A stretch of 64,000 nt of DNA from Dictyobacter vulcani (GTDB lineage Bacteria > Chloroflexota > Ktedonobacteria > Ktedonobacterales > Ktedonobacteraceae), in contig NZ_BKZW01000001.1 in assembly GCF_008974265.1 (NCBI RefSeq), forward strand, positions 4,181,504 through 4,245,503, read 5' to 3'. The translations under genes were made by a program, and so were the position numbers. The stretch's first letter is position 1. The number at the start of each line of letters is the position of its first letter. Below are positions 47,596 through 56,191 of the stretch, one piece after another. A model generated the notes under the pieces. That model was not told where the DNA came from. It searched no databases and was given only the letters and a program-made list of their open reading frames with translations.

Positions 47596-48279
47596 TCAAT
47601 TTCTAACGATGAGAAGAGCATCACGCCCCTCTCGTTTTCCTTTGCTAGAAGAGACGGAGTTCGACAAAAAAGGACGCACAGGCTGCTGTGTGCTGCTGGT
47701 GGTCGTGTCGTCACAACAGGTGGCCTGTTCACAGCAGTCACAGCGCGATTGATAGTTCAGGATATGCCCACGGCGATCCAGTTCAAAATGACAACAGGCC
47801 AGCAGCTCTTGCTTGAGCTTTTCCCTGGCCCGTTGCACGCGTGATTTTGCGCCAGAAAACGAGAGGCCCAGTCGCTCACCCAGTTCTTTCTGCGTCAGTC
47901 CCTGATACTCCGTGAGGATCAACGCTTGCCGATCCTGCTCGGGCAACGCCAGGACCATGGCGCGAACACAGGGGAACAGCTCACTGACAATATCATTGTC
48001 TGGTAGTTCCTCTGGAAATTCCAGCTCCGCAGCCGCGTCCAGTGATGCCATGCTCTGGTGGCGGCTGCGGTAGTAATCAATGATCAGATTGCGCGTGATC
48101 TGGTAGATCCAGCTTTCCAGGCGTCGAGCATCTCTCAGATGCTCTCCTCGTTGATGGATTTTGAGAAAGACCTCTTGTAATAGATCTTCCGCGGTATCTT
48201 CATCTGCCACCCGGCGGCGAATGAAGTGGTATAGAGGCGCGTGAAACGCATCCCATGCTTGTTCCGTGATGGTTGCCAT
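47596..48279 (-). CDS. sigZ: ECF RNA polymerase sigma factor, SigZ-like
   Basis: 227 residues. Region 2 reads LYHFIRRRVADEDTAEDLLQ, with RRLESWIYQITRNLIIDYYR, and region 4 QALILTEYQGLTQKELGERL with SFSGAKSRVQRAREKLK. A C-terminal tail has a SigZ-type Cys cluster (LLACCHFELDRRGHILNY, then CDCCEQATCCDD), which may sense thiol-reactive metals such as arsenite (inference). A low-complexity end (TTTSSTQQPV) follows. AAAGGGAAA precedes the ATG at 48279. It sits between arsC and arsM on the same strand. No anti-sigma gene is seen. Confidence 0.88.
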   Translation of the reverse strand: MATITEQAWDAFHAPLYHFIRRRVADEDTAEDLLQEVFLKIHQRGEHLRDARRLESWIYQITRNLIIDYYRSRHQSMASLDAAAELEFPEELPDNDIVSELFPCVRAMVLALPEQDRQALILTEYQGLTQKELGERLGLSFSGAKSRVQRAREKLKQELLACCHFELDRRGHILNYQSRCDCCEQATCCDDTTTSSTQQPVRPFLSNSVSSSKGKREGRDALLIVRN

Positions 48280-48384
48280 TGCTTTTCCCTTTCAGCATCG
48301 CTCTTGTTCTTCCTGAAGAGACGAATGGATCACCAAAAGGACGCACTCCATGCCGTTGTATAACAGGAGAAACAGCGAAGTGTC

Positions 48385-48828
48385 CTACTGGAGACGGAGA
48401 AACTGAGTGAGACGCTCAGCAATCAGATCACGGATATGGCGAAAAGCCGCCAGCCGTTCCTCTTTGCTGCCCTCGACCCGACTTGGATCGGGAAAGCCCC
48501 AATGCTCCTGACGACGCGCGTTTGGGAAGAAGGGACAGGCCTCTGCGGCCTCATCGCAGACGGTGATTACCAGGTCTACTGGTGGCTGCTCCCGAAATTC
48601 CTCCAGGCTTTTGGCCCGATGCTGACTGATATCAATGCCAATCTCCCGCATGGCTTTGATTGCCAGCGGATGCACCCTGCGTGGCTCGGTCCCTGCGCTC
48701 AAGACCTCAAACGCAGATCCTCCACGCGCGCGCAGAAGCCCTTCGGCCATCTGGGAACGCGACGAGTTATGGGTGCAGAGAAAGAGTATCCGCATAGGTT
48801 GCTGTGTCGAGGTCGTTTGCTCAGACAT
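48385..48828 (-). CDS. arsC: Arsenate reductase, low-molecular-weight phosphatase type
   Basis: 147 residues from ATG 48828. The phosphatase-like P loop CTHNSSRSQMAEGLLR holds the nucleophilic Cys and Arg. The thiol relay Cys residues are in LVITVCDEAAEACPFFPNA, followed by HWGFPDPSRVEGSKEE. This is the thioredoxin-coupled ArsC class, which reduces arsenate to arsenite. It overlaps the end of the aquaporin gene by 8 bases, and arsenite made here can leave through that channel. An upstream start would run into the aquaporin gene and is rejected. Confidence 0.92.
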   Translation of the reverse strand: MSEQTTSTQQPMRILFLCTHNSSRSQMAEGLLRARGGSAFEVLSAGTEPRRVHPLAIKAMREIGIDISQHRAKSLEEFREQPPVDLVITVCDEAAEACPFFPNARRQEHWGFPDPSRVEGSKEERLAAFRHIRDLIAERLTQFLRLQ

Positions 48829-49623
48829 AGGTCTTCTCCTCGTGTGTGTGGGATACCTCAGTGCTCTCAGTGCTTCCAGTTTCTGCTGAGAGGAGGCTGA
48901 GCTCGCGCAGCCAGCGGTAGGCCAGTGCTCCGGTGACCGCGCCAAGCATTGGTCCCAGGATATAAATCCATTGTGCCGTGAGCGTCCCACTCATCAGGGC
49001 AGGACCCAGGGAACGCGCGGGATTCATCGAAGCTCCACAGATGGGTCCTGCAAAGAGCGCTTCCAGCCCCACCGTCGCGCCAATCGCGAGCGCGGCAGAT
49101 TGTCCCACGGCACGTGTATCGGTTGCCATTGCCATGATAACGATCATCAGGAAAAATGTCAGCAGGGTTTCGAGTCCGAAGGACTGCCAGGCTCCCCGTT
49201 TCCTGCCGGAAGTGTGCTGCCCAGCGCGGCGGCATCGCCCAGAAGGAGCCGTAAGCAGCCGGCGGCCAGCAGCGCTCCCAGCAGTTGCGCGCTCCAGTAG
49301 CCAATGAGCCGCCGGACAGGAAAATGGCGGGCGACCACAAAGGCGAGCGTCACGGCTGGATTGAAGTGGGCACCACTGATATGTCCAAAGGTGTAGATCA
49401 TCACCGTGATGATCAGGCCAAAGACGAGGCCAACCCCAACATGGGTGATGGCTCCATGTGAAAGTGTGTCAATCATGATGGCTCCGCACCCTGCAAATAC
49501 CAGTCCAAAGGTGCCAAGCCCCTCTGCAATATATGCTGCCCAGGTAGCTTCTGTACGTCCCCGGAGAGATGAGCGCCGAAGGCGAGGTTGTTGACGACGT
49601 TCTATGATGGTGTTACTGCTCAC
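48821..49623 (-). CDS. Aquaporin/glycerol-facilitator-type channel, probable arsenite exit route (frameshifted)
   Basis: About 267 residues across one missing base near 49189, which restores GEPWQSFGLETLLTFFLMIV. Both channel signatures are present: HFNPAVTLAF in the first half and SMNPARSLGPAL in the second, with six membrane helices. Start GTG 49623 follows AAGGAACG and overlaps the ArsR-ArsC gene by 11 bases. In Sinorhizobium meliloti an aquaglyceroporin (AqpS) replaces an arsenite pump and works with ArsC; the same arrangement is seen here, with no ArsB or ACR3 in the window. Passive arsenite efflux is therefore the likely role. Confidence 0.88.
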
Positions 49624-50398
49624 GAGCGTTCCTTTTCTTGTGTGCTAACTGAGGTAATAATGAGCGAATGCGGGTGATTAATTGCTGTGCAGTCTGTTCA
49701 AAGGCCTGGAGTTGCTCCGCTTCTGTCCCCTGCACAGAAGCGGGATCGCGAAAGCTCCAGTGCACACGCTCAGGATCATCAGGGAAGGTGGGACAGGACT
49801 CAACGACGCGATCACAGACCGTGACCATCGCATCGAAGTCCTGTCCCTCAAAGACCTGAAAATGTTTGGGGACGGCCTGACGCATGTCGATGCCCATCTG
49901 CTCCATGACGCGGCGAGCCAGGGGATGAACCTTTACAGCCGGCTGACTGCCCGCACTGTATGCCTCAATCTCTCCGTGACTCAGGTGGCGCAGGAGCGCC
50001 TCGGCCATCTGGGAACGCGCGCTGTTTTCCGTACACAGAAAGAGTACGCGCAACGCTGGCAGCCGGGAAGGGGACTCTGAAAGCGGCACGTTTTCCATCA
50101 ACGTCGTGAGCGCAGGGTGAACCAGAGAACCAGCAGCGAGATAGCTTGCCTGGAACTGCTCCAGATCCAGACGATAATACACCTCTCGTTCATCCGCACT
50201 ACTCCGTCGTTCAGTCACCAACTGGCCTTCACGAAGTTTGCGTAAATGATAGGAAAGCAGATTTTGTGGGATCTGGAGCCGCTCGACCAACTCCTGAACG
50301 CGGTAGTCAGAGCGTGCCAGTTCCCGTAATACTGCCCAGCGAATCTCATGGGCTACCAGCTTGAGAACGCCGGGAGGATGTGCAGCCACTATCTTCAT
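49613..50398 (-). CDS. Fusion of ArsR-type repressor and ArsC-type arsenate reductase
   Basis: 261 residues from ATG 50398, with GAAGAG about 6 bases upstream. Residues 1-95 form a winged helix (HEIRWAVLRELARSDYRVQE, then QNLLSYHLRKLREGQLVTER and ADEREVYYRLDLE). Residues 115-255 are a complete low-molecular-weight phosphatase/ArsC domain with P loop CTENSARSQMAEALLRH and relay MVTVCDRVVESCPTFPDDP. A regulator joined to the detoxifying enzyme could sense arsenate chemistry directly (inference). It heads the operon; a 10-base-arm inverted repeat overlaps its 5' region. Confidence 0.9.
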   Translation of the reverse strand: MKIVAAHPPGVLKLVAHEIRWAVLRELARSDYRVQELVERLQIPQNLLSYHLRKLREGQLVTERRSSADEREVYYRLDLEQFQASYLAAGSLVHPALTTLMENVPLSESPSRLPALRVLFLCTENSARSQMAEALLRHLSHGEIEAYSAGSQPAVKVHPLARRVMEQMGIDMRQAVPKHFQVFEGQDFDAMVTVCDRVVESCPTFPDDPERVHWSFRDPASVQGTEAEQLQAFEQTAQQLITRIRSLLPQLAHKKRNAREQ

Positions 50399-50411
50399 TG
50401 AGCTCTTCCAA

Positions 50412-50448
50412 TCCATCAAATCTATTTGTATCAAAATAATTTGATGGA
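50412..50448. promoter_or_regulatory. Inverted repeat, probable ArsR operator
   Basis: Arms TCCATCAAAT (50412-50421) and ATTTGATGGA (50439-50448) flank an AT-rich 17-base centre, 14 bases upstream of the ArsR-ArsC start. ATCAAA/TTTGAT dyads are usual in ArsR-family operators. Confidence 0.65.
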
Positions 50449-50682
50449 ATTATAACAGCTCACCTGACGAAGCGCAAGGATATGGATCGGTGTGGGTAGC
50501 AGAAAGAAGGGACACAACTCAACCATAAATACTAGTGATGATACATTTATGTGCGTCGATGCGCTACATTGTATGATACCGCTTTTGCAAATACACAAAA
50601 TATCTACCAGTTTATTTTATACAGCTTTGCCAGATTCGATGAATTTGCACTATTTTATGTATATATACGAAGGGAAGCATTT

Positions 50683-53028
50683 ATGTTTGAGTCGCCTGAT
50701 CACAAGCTGCTTCGCCCATCTGAACAGCCAGGATCGCCTCCAGGGCCAAGGTATACGCGTCCACTCAATCCAGGCGCTGTACCAGTTGCCCCTTTTGTAC
50801 AGCAGCCAGGATGGTCTCCTTCTACCCCGGCTCCTCAAAACAAACAGGGTAAGAACAAAGAAAAGGGTATATTTAAGCGAGCACACAATAGATATAATCG
50901 ACTCTCGAAGCGTGGCAAAGTGCTTTGTGTTGTGCTTGTATTTGCCTTGTTGATTCCGTTCACGATCAGTCTATTTGAAGCGATCAACGGCATCATCCTC
51001 TATAATCAGGTAGAGGGCGGCCTGACGCATATGCGTGCCATCGCAACGATCTTTCAAGGCGGTACCAGGGACGATTATTCGAGATATTTCGATGTTAATA
51101 AACTGCGCCAGGCTCAGACCGAGATGGATGCGGCACATAGTAGTTTTGTAGATCTCAGCGATGAGCTTGATCATGATGGCTCAATCTCGCTGGCCGGTTC
51201 GTTGCTGCCGAACCAGCTTACGTCTCTGCGCAAGATCGGTCATATCGCCGTTGATGGAACTGCCGCCGGGCAGCACGTCATCAAAACTGCCCTCATCCTT
51301 GCTCCTAAGCTTGGACCAGCGCTCAAGAAGAGCCACGATCCTAACCATCCCTATCTGGACCAGGATTCCTATAATCAGGTCATCGACCTGGTAACCACGA
51401 TTATTCCACTGATGCACGATATGAATCATTACTCCCAGGGACTCTCTCTGACTGGCCTACCACTCAGTGGTAGCCAGAGTCAGATGATCTCTGATATTCT
51501 GCCTCAACTTCCGGCAGTCGATAACGCGCTCTCTCAGGTACCACAATACAAGGATGCTATCGCCTGGTTATTGGGTATTGGAGGTGTGCGCACGGCTCTG
51601 CTGGAGCCAATGGATACTGCCGAGTTGCGTTCTACCGGTGGTTTTACTGGTCAGTTTGGCGAGCTTACCTTTACGGGCGGACATATGGCACCACTAGCGA
51701 TGAAGAACCTTGGTGCTTACGAGGAAGATCATAGTCACTTGTCTGGTGGAAGCGGGCCTATCGATCGTAATCTTTTTGACAATCGTGTTGTCGGTCAGGT
51801 CGCACCTGGATTATATAGAAATTGGTGGCCATTCGATAATTTTGGTATCCGTGATGCCAATGTGTCCGCTGATTTTCCAACATCGGCAAAGATCATTCTG
51901 GATCGTTATAGATTTGAGTTTCAGAAGAATGCCAATGGTCTGATTCTATTCACGCCACAATTGATTCAGCAGACCTTGCAGGTTACGGGCCCGATAGTGA
52001 TTCCCCTCTATAATGAAACGGTCACCGCGCAGAATCTCAATGCAAAGCTCCACTTTTATCAATTAGATAATGCTGGGATCGGTAAAGAGAAGATCCTTGA
52101 GCATCAACCAGATGGGGAGCTTGCACGCAAGCTTTTCACACAGCGTGTCACGCAACAGCTTATGTTGTCTGTAATCCATCTCCCCTTGGGGAAACTGGTG
52201 CCAATGGCAAACCAGATGCTGCAAGCCATGAAGACCAAGGATCTGCAGATTTATTTTGATAATTCGCAGTTGGAAGGGCTGATTAAGAAGTATGGTTCAA
52301 CGGCAAAAATGGATCGTTCGAATGCCTATGATGGGGTTTTTGTGGTCCAGAGCAATGACAGCGGCAGTAAAGCCTCACAATATGTGACCACCTCTATTCA
52401 GGATAAGATCACAGTAGATGCGCAGGGGAATGCTACCCATAGCATGTTAATGACACTGAGTTATCATCAAAAAGGGAGTGTGTATGGACAGGACACCTAT
52501 CGTGATTATGTGCGTGTCTATGTACCGGAGAACAGTACACTGGTGAGTGGCACTGGTTTTTCGCAGCCACAGGTCCATTGTTCTGATCCCTATTGTCAGG
52601 CACCAGATGTCTATAATGATGGATCGTTACTGTGTACACCTCCTGTTACTATTGGTACTACAATCCCGTATAATGATAATTTGCCAGCCGCGGATTACAC
52701 TCTTAATGAAATTGGTGGGCCGACTAATAATACAACGAGTGATGAGCCGGGAAAGGGCATGTTTGCAGGCTGGGTTACAGTTCCGAATAACTGTGTGATG
52801 AAGGTCTCGCTCTCGTGGTCCGTCCCGTCGCTCGGGAGCCATGCTTACCAGATGCTGCTGCAGGCGCAAGGTGGGCTTGATGTAAATGAGAATATAGCAA
52901 TATCCGATGCTGCCTGCCCTGGCAATAGCGATTTACATTATGTGAAGACGATCCATGGTCAGAACACCATGTTTAGCATCCAGAAGAAAGGTGTAAATTG
53001 TACTCTGCAAAATAAACCAGTGTGGTGA
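50683..53028 (+). CDS. DUF4012 domain-containing membrane-anchored protein
   Basis: 781 residues from ATG 50683 (GAAGGGAAG about 6 bases upstream); the frame extends upstream without a site. A Pro-rich cytoplasmic N terminus (residues 10-60) and a basic patch (NKEKGIFKRAHNRYNRLSKR) precede one membrane helix (VLCVVLVFALLIPFTISLF). A long outside part follows with the DUF4012 hallmark LLEPMDTAELRSTGGFTGQF (residues about 305-325). DUF4012 proteins are common in Gram-positive and Chloroflexota genomes and often lie near cell-surface polysaccharide genes; function unknown. A C-terminal beta-sandwich with paired Cys (HCSDPYCQAPDVY) ends the protein. Intact over 2.3 kb. Confidence 0.85.
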   Translation: MFESPDHKLLRPSEQPGSPPGPRYTRPLNPGAVPVAPFVQQPGWSPSTPAPQNKQGKNKEKGIFKRAHNRYNRLSKRGKVLCVVLVFALLIPFTISLFEAINGIILYNQVEGGLTHMRAIATIFQGGTRDDYSRYFDVNKLRQAQTEMDAAHSSFVDLSDELDHDGSISLAGSLLPNQLTSLRKIGHIAVDGTAAGQHVIKTALILAPKLGPALKKSHDPNHPYLDQDSYNQVIDLVTTIIPLMHDMNHYSQGLSLTGLPLSGSQSQMISDILPQLPAVDNALSQVPQYKDAIAWLLGIGGVRTALLEPMDTAELRSTGGFTGQFGELTFTGGHMAPLAMKNLGAYEEDHSHLSGGSGPIDRNLFDNRVVGQVAPGLYRNWWPFDNFGIRDANVSADFPTSAKIILDRYRFEFQKNANGLILFTPQLIQQTLQVTGPIVIPLYNETVTAQNLNAKLHFYQLDNAGIGKEKILEHQPDGELARKLFTQRVTQQLMLSVIHLPLGKLVPMANQMLQAMKTKDLQIYFDNSQLEGLIKKYGSTAKMDRSNAYDGVFVVQSNDSGSKASQYVTTSIQDKITVDAQGNATHSMLMTLSYHQKGSVYGQDTYRDYVRVYVPENSTLVSGTGFSQPQVHCSDPYCQAPDVYNDGSLLCTPPVTIGTTIPYNDNLPAADYTLNEIGGPTNNTTSDEPGKGMFAGWVTVPNNCVMKVSLSWSVPSLGSHAYQMLLQAQGGLDVNENIAISDAACPGNSDLHYVKTIHGQNTMFSIQKKGVNCTLQNKPVW

Positions 53029-53047
53029 TGAAACCGCTCTATACAAC

Positions 53048-53096
53048 AAAACAACGGGGATATCTTGTTAATCACATAAGATATCCCCGTTGTTTT
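53048..53096. terminator. Bidirectional hairpin terminator
   Basis: Perfect 19-base arms (53048-53066 and 53078-53096) with an 11-base loop, then TTTTATCA on the plus side and AAAACAAC-type A run before it. It lies between the convergent DUF4012 and kinase-Rieske genes. Confidence 0.88.
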
Positions 53097-53139
53097 ATCA
53101 TGATTTTTCCAGTCTGTCTGGCACGTCCTGGTGGAAATG

Positions 53140-54861
53140 TTAGCCTGTGGTGAGCGTGCCATCTGCATTGACGCGAATCGAGACAGGACTTAATGGCCTT
53201 GTGGCAGGTCCCTGAATAGCTTTGCCTCCCTGGGCCGGATCGAATATGGCTCCATGGGCAGGACATACCAATGTCTGTGTGTTGCTATCATAATACACTG
53301 GTACACCTCTATGTGTACAGGCGATTTCATAGGCGACAAAATTGTTGTTTGGGAGGTGAATCAGTGTGCTGGCATCTCCATTTGCTGGATTGGTGAAACT
53401 CTTCGCTGTATTGGTACCCATGCCGGTTGAGCCAATGACTGTACCCGTATGTGCTGGTGCGGGAGGGGCAGTAGGCACTGGTGTTGGTGTTGGTGTTGGG
53501 GGTGTCACTGGCGTTTGCACAACCTGGGGAGTTGGTGCCGTTGTTGGTTGTGTCTGAGGGACGGTTTGCGGCGCAGGTGTAGGGGCGTTTTTGACTTTTT
53601 TTGTAGGCACTGCTGTCTTGCTGCTTGCCGGTGTGGTGGCAGCAGGATGCTTTACGCTGGCTACTGATGAGGATGGTGTTGATTGAGTACGAAATACATA
53701 GGCCATTCCTACACTGCCAAGCCCCAATGCTGCCACGGTCGCGACGCCACCGGTAGCCAGTAATGCGACGACCTGACGACGGCTCTTCGCTGGCCTGGTG
53801 GCTGGTTGCCGTCGTGGTGTTTTAATTGCGCTGGAAGTGATCCCTTCAGCGAATGCTGCGGACGCCGAAGCATTCGTTGGCATGGTTAGTTCCTGATTGA
53901 GCCAATCAAACAGACTCTCATTATGTTGATCCACGGTTTGTTGGTTTGACTGTGGCGTAGCATGAGTGATCGGGGCGTAGAGTGCCTTCTCGAATGCTCT
54001 GGCCAGCTGATCAACTGTCTGGATGCGTTGGGCGGGATCACGCTTTGTGGCTTGTTGGATGACCAGATCGATATTTGGTGATATATCTGGCCGCAAACTG
54101 GAGAGAGCAGGTACAGTAACCTGTAGCCGTTGCTGTACATCATCCACCGAATGCACCTTTTTGAAAGGAAGCTTGCCGGTTAAGAGCTCAAAAAGCAGCA
54201 TGCCGGTCGCATAGATATCGGCGTGTGGCGTTGCCAGAGCGCCCTGGACAACCTCTGGCGCAAAATAGTCGAGTCCAGTCAGTGGCGTATTCGCGATACT
54301 CAGGAGCTGTGGATAAGGGGAAGAGGCCGTTTCAATCCCCTGTATGCCACCGAGCCGGTTGAAGCCAAAGCGCACCAGGCGTACCTGCTGGTCTGCGTCA
54401 AAAAGCACATTGGATGTACTGAGTGCGCCATGCGTTACCCCTGTTTGATGGGCATAGTTCAGCGCTTGCGCCAGCGGTTTCACTATCTCTAGCGCCTGTT
54501 CGGGAGAGAAATAGCCTTGATGCTGTAATATGCTGGCAAGAGACGTACCTGCAATCAAGGGGGTCACTGCATAGGTATGGCCATCGTGGTCGCCGACATC
54601 AAGTAACGGCAAAATATGTGGATGGTTTAACCTGACAAGGATCGCTCCTTCTCGATACAGCCGTTCTATAAAACGTTTACGTGCGCTTGCTGAGTAGGTC
54701 TCCGGGAGAAAAAAAAGCGTCAAAAGGACGCTCCGGTTTGGTGTTTGCTGTTGCGCCTGGTAGACTGCATTCCATTGTCCTTGCCCGACGAGACGCTCTA
54801 ATGTATAAGGGCCAAGTGTCTGGCCAATGAACTGCTCTCCCTGACTGTCTGCTACCTGCAT
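53140..54861 (-). CDS. Pseudokinase-transmembrane-Rieske fusion protein
   Basis: 573 residues, intact. Residues 15-290 have the Ser/Thr kinase fold (LVGQGQWNAVYQA; DYFAPEVVQGALATPHADIY), but catalytic residues are gone: the ATP Lys position reads VLLTLF, HRDxKxxN is HGALSTSN (144-151) and DFG is RFG (164-166). A polar linker leads to KSRRQVVALLATGGVATVAA (Arg 361-Arg 362), like a twin-arginine signal and membrane helix. A Thr/Pro-rich outside linker (395-485) ends in a Rieske domain with C515-T-H517 and C533-P-A-H536 as [2Fe-2S] ligands. Twin-arginine export of folded Rieske proteins is well known, so the orientation fits. AGGAAA precedes the ATG. Function unknown; redox-to-cytoplasm signalling is a guess. 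Confidence 0.88.
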   Translation of the reverse strand: MQVADSQGEQFIGQTLGPYTLERLVGQGQWNAVYQAQQQTPNRSVLLTLFFLPETYSASARKRFIERLYREGAILVRLNHPHILPLLDVGDHDGHTYAVTPLIAGTSLASILQHQGYFSPEQALEIVKPLAQALNYAHQTGVTHGALSTSNVLFDADQQVRLVRFGFNRLGGIQGIETASSPYPQLLSIANTPLTGLDYFAPEVVQGALATPHADIYATGMLLFELLTGKLPFKKVHSVDDVQQRLQVTVPALSSLRPDISPNIDLVIQQATKRDPAQRIQTVDQLARAFEKALYAPITHATPQSNQQTVDQHNESLFDWLNQELTMPTNASASAAFAEGITSSAIKTPRRQPATRPAKSRRQVVALLATGGVATVAALGLGSVGMAYVFRTQSTPSSSVASVKHPAATTPASSKTAVPTKKVKNAPTPAPQTVPQTQPTTAPTPQVVQTPVTPPTPTPTPVPTAPPAPAHTGTVIGSTGMGTNTAKSFTNPANGDASTLIHLPNNNFVAYEIACTHRGVPVYYDSNTQTLVCPAHGAIFDPAQGGKAIQGPATRPLSPVSIRVNADGTLTTG

Positions 54862-55080
54862 ACAATTTCCTCATAGCTCTTATAGTCGACGGCATGTAAT
54901 CCATCTAATGTGTAGTTTAATTATACAAACCTTTCTATGTGATTGAGCCTTTTAAGGAGAGATGCTGGCAAAAGAGTACTATATATTGACTGGCCAGTTC
55001 ACGATGTCGTGCCGGTAGTCGCTATCGCTACCGAACACAATCACCGTGAGCTGGCCGCCGCATTGCTACTGATTACCAGG

Positions 55081-55863
55081 TTACGGCTGGTTTTGGCAGC
55101 AGTGTGAGGTTGTAGAGGTGGTACTGGTGCCGAGGTCATCGGAGCGTCCGGCCGCGAGCCGGGACCATTGGGCGGTAGGGCGTCCATCTGTGCGGAACTG
55201 TGCGCTGTCGGTGGCCCACCGTTTCGTCCAGCCGGCGGGCGAGTCTTCCCATTTCTCCTGGCGGCCGGACACGGTCATATCCAACAGTCCGTAGCTGGGA
55301 GCCATCACCTCCACCCCGCGTCCAGTGGTCCAGTAGGTCTCGAACACGCGGTCGCCGTGTCGTAGATAGCACACCAGCATGCCGAACTCACGTCCGGCGA
55401 GCAGGGAGTCGGCAGAGTCTTGCACCGAGTACCACGGGACATCCCATCCCATGAAGTCGCGGTAACGGGCGCTCTCCTCGTACGGACCCTCACAGAACGT
55501 GGCGTAGGTGACGCCGCGAGAATGCAGATAGGACAGCTCACGAACCTGGCCGTTGAAGAAGGTGCAGCCCTCGCACTGACTGCTGGCGGGTTGGCCATTG
55601 TGCCACATGTGAAAGTAGACGATCAACTGCTGGCGGCCCTCGAAGACCTCCAGGAGCGTGGTTGGTCCATGTGGGCCGATCAATGTAATCGTGGGATCTA
55701 CCTCCACCATCGGCAGTCGCCTGCGAGCTGCCGCGATGGCATCCCCTTCGCGGGTGTGTGCCTTTTCTCGCACCAGTAGCTTGTCCAGTTCCGCCTGCCA
55801 GGCGGACCGATCAGCTACCGCAGGCAGCGCCTCATGGTGATTGTGTTGATCCAGCGTATTCAT
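55081..55863 (-). CDS. DUF899 family thioredoxin-like protein
   Basis: 260 residues from ATG 55863, with AGGAGGG 7 bases upstream. The DUF899 pattern is clear: SAWQAELDKLLVREKAHTRE, RRRLPMVEVD, QLIVYFHMWHNGQPASSQCE and GCTFFNGQVRELSYLHSRGV. It has a thioredoxin-like fold with Cys residues in place of a classic CxxC; the enzymatic role is unknown. The gene is visibly richer in GC than its neighbours and uses G/C-ending codons heavily, suggesting recent transfer from a high-GC soil bacterium such as an actinobacterium. It has no operon partner. Confidence 0.85.
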   Translation of the reverse strand: MNTLDQHNHHEALPAVADRSAWQAELDKLLVREKAHTREGDAIAAARRRLPMVEVDPTITLIGPHGPTTLLEVFEGRQQLIVYFHMWHNGQPASSQCEGCTFFNGQVRELSYLHSRGVTYATFCEGPYEESARYRDFMGWDVPWYSVQDSADSLLAGREFGMLVCYLRHGDRVFETYWTTGRGVEVMAPSYGLLDMTVSGRQEKWEDSPAGWTKRWATDSAQFRTDGRPTAQWSRLAAGRSDDLGTSTTSTTSHCCQNQP

Positions 55864-56191
55864 AGGTGTTCCCTCCTTTTCCCTCGTGCATTTGGGAGAA
55901 CGCATGGGGAGAATAGATGTACTTGCAATCAGCAACTAGCTTTATTCTACTGGCAAAGCAGGAATAAAACTTCTCCTATCTTGCTCAAATCCCTGGCCTG
56001 GCTATGGAAGCAACACAGCTTCCTCTCAACAAAAACCTGAAACCTGAAGACCTCCTTTGTGCTCAACTGAGAACATGGGTGTCTCAAATAGTAATGTGGC
56101 GAATAGCAGGATGAGTTAGTAGATATATGTCTATCTTCCGCGGAGTATCCTATGTTTATGTTGATGTTTTGTGTGTGTTGAGGAGATAAGA
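55864..56191. other. Intergenic stretch without recognised gene
   Basis: Divergent spacer between the DUF899 and MFS genes. Frames here are not convincing and no strong promoter or repeat is seen. Confidence 0.4.
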
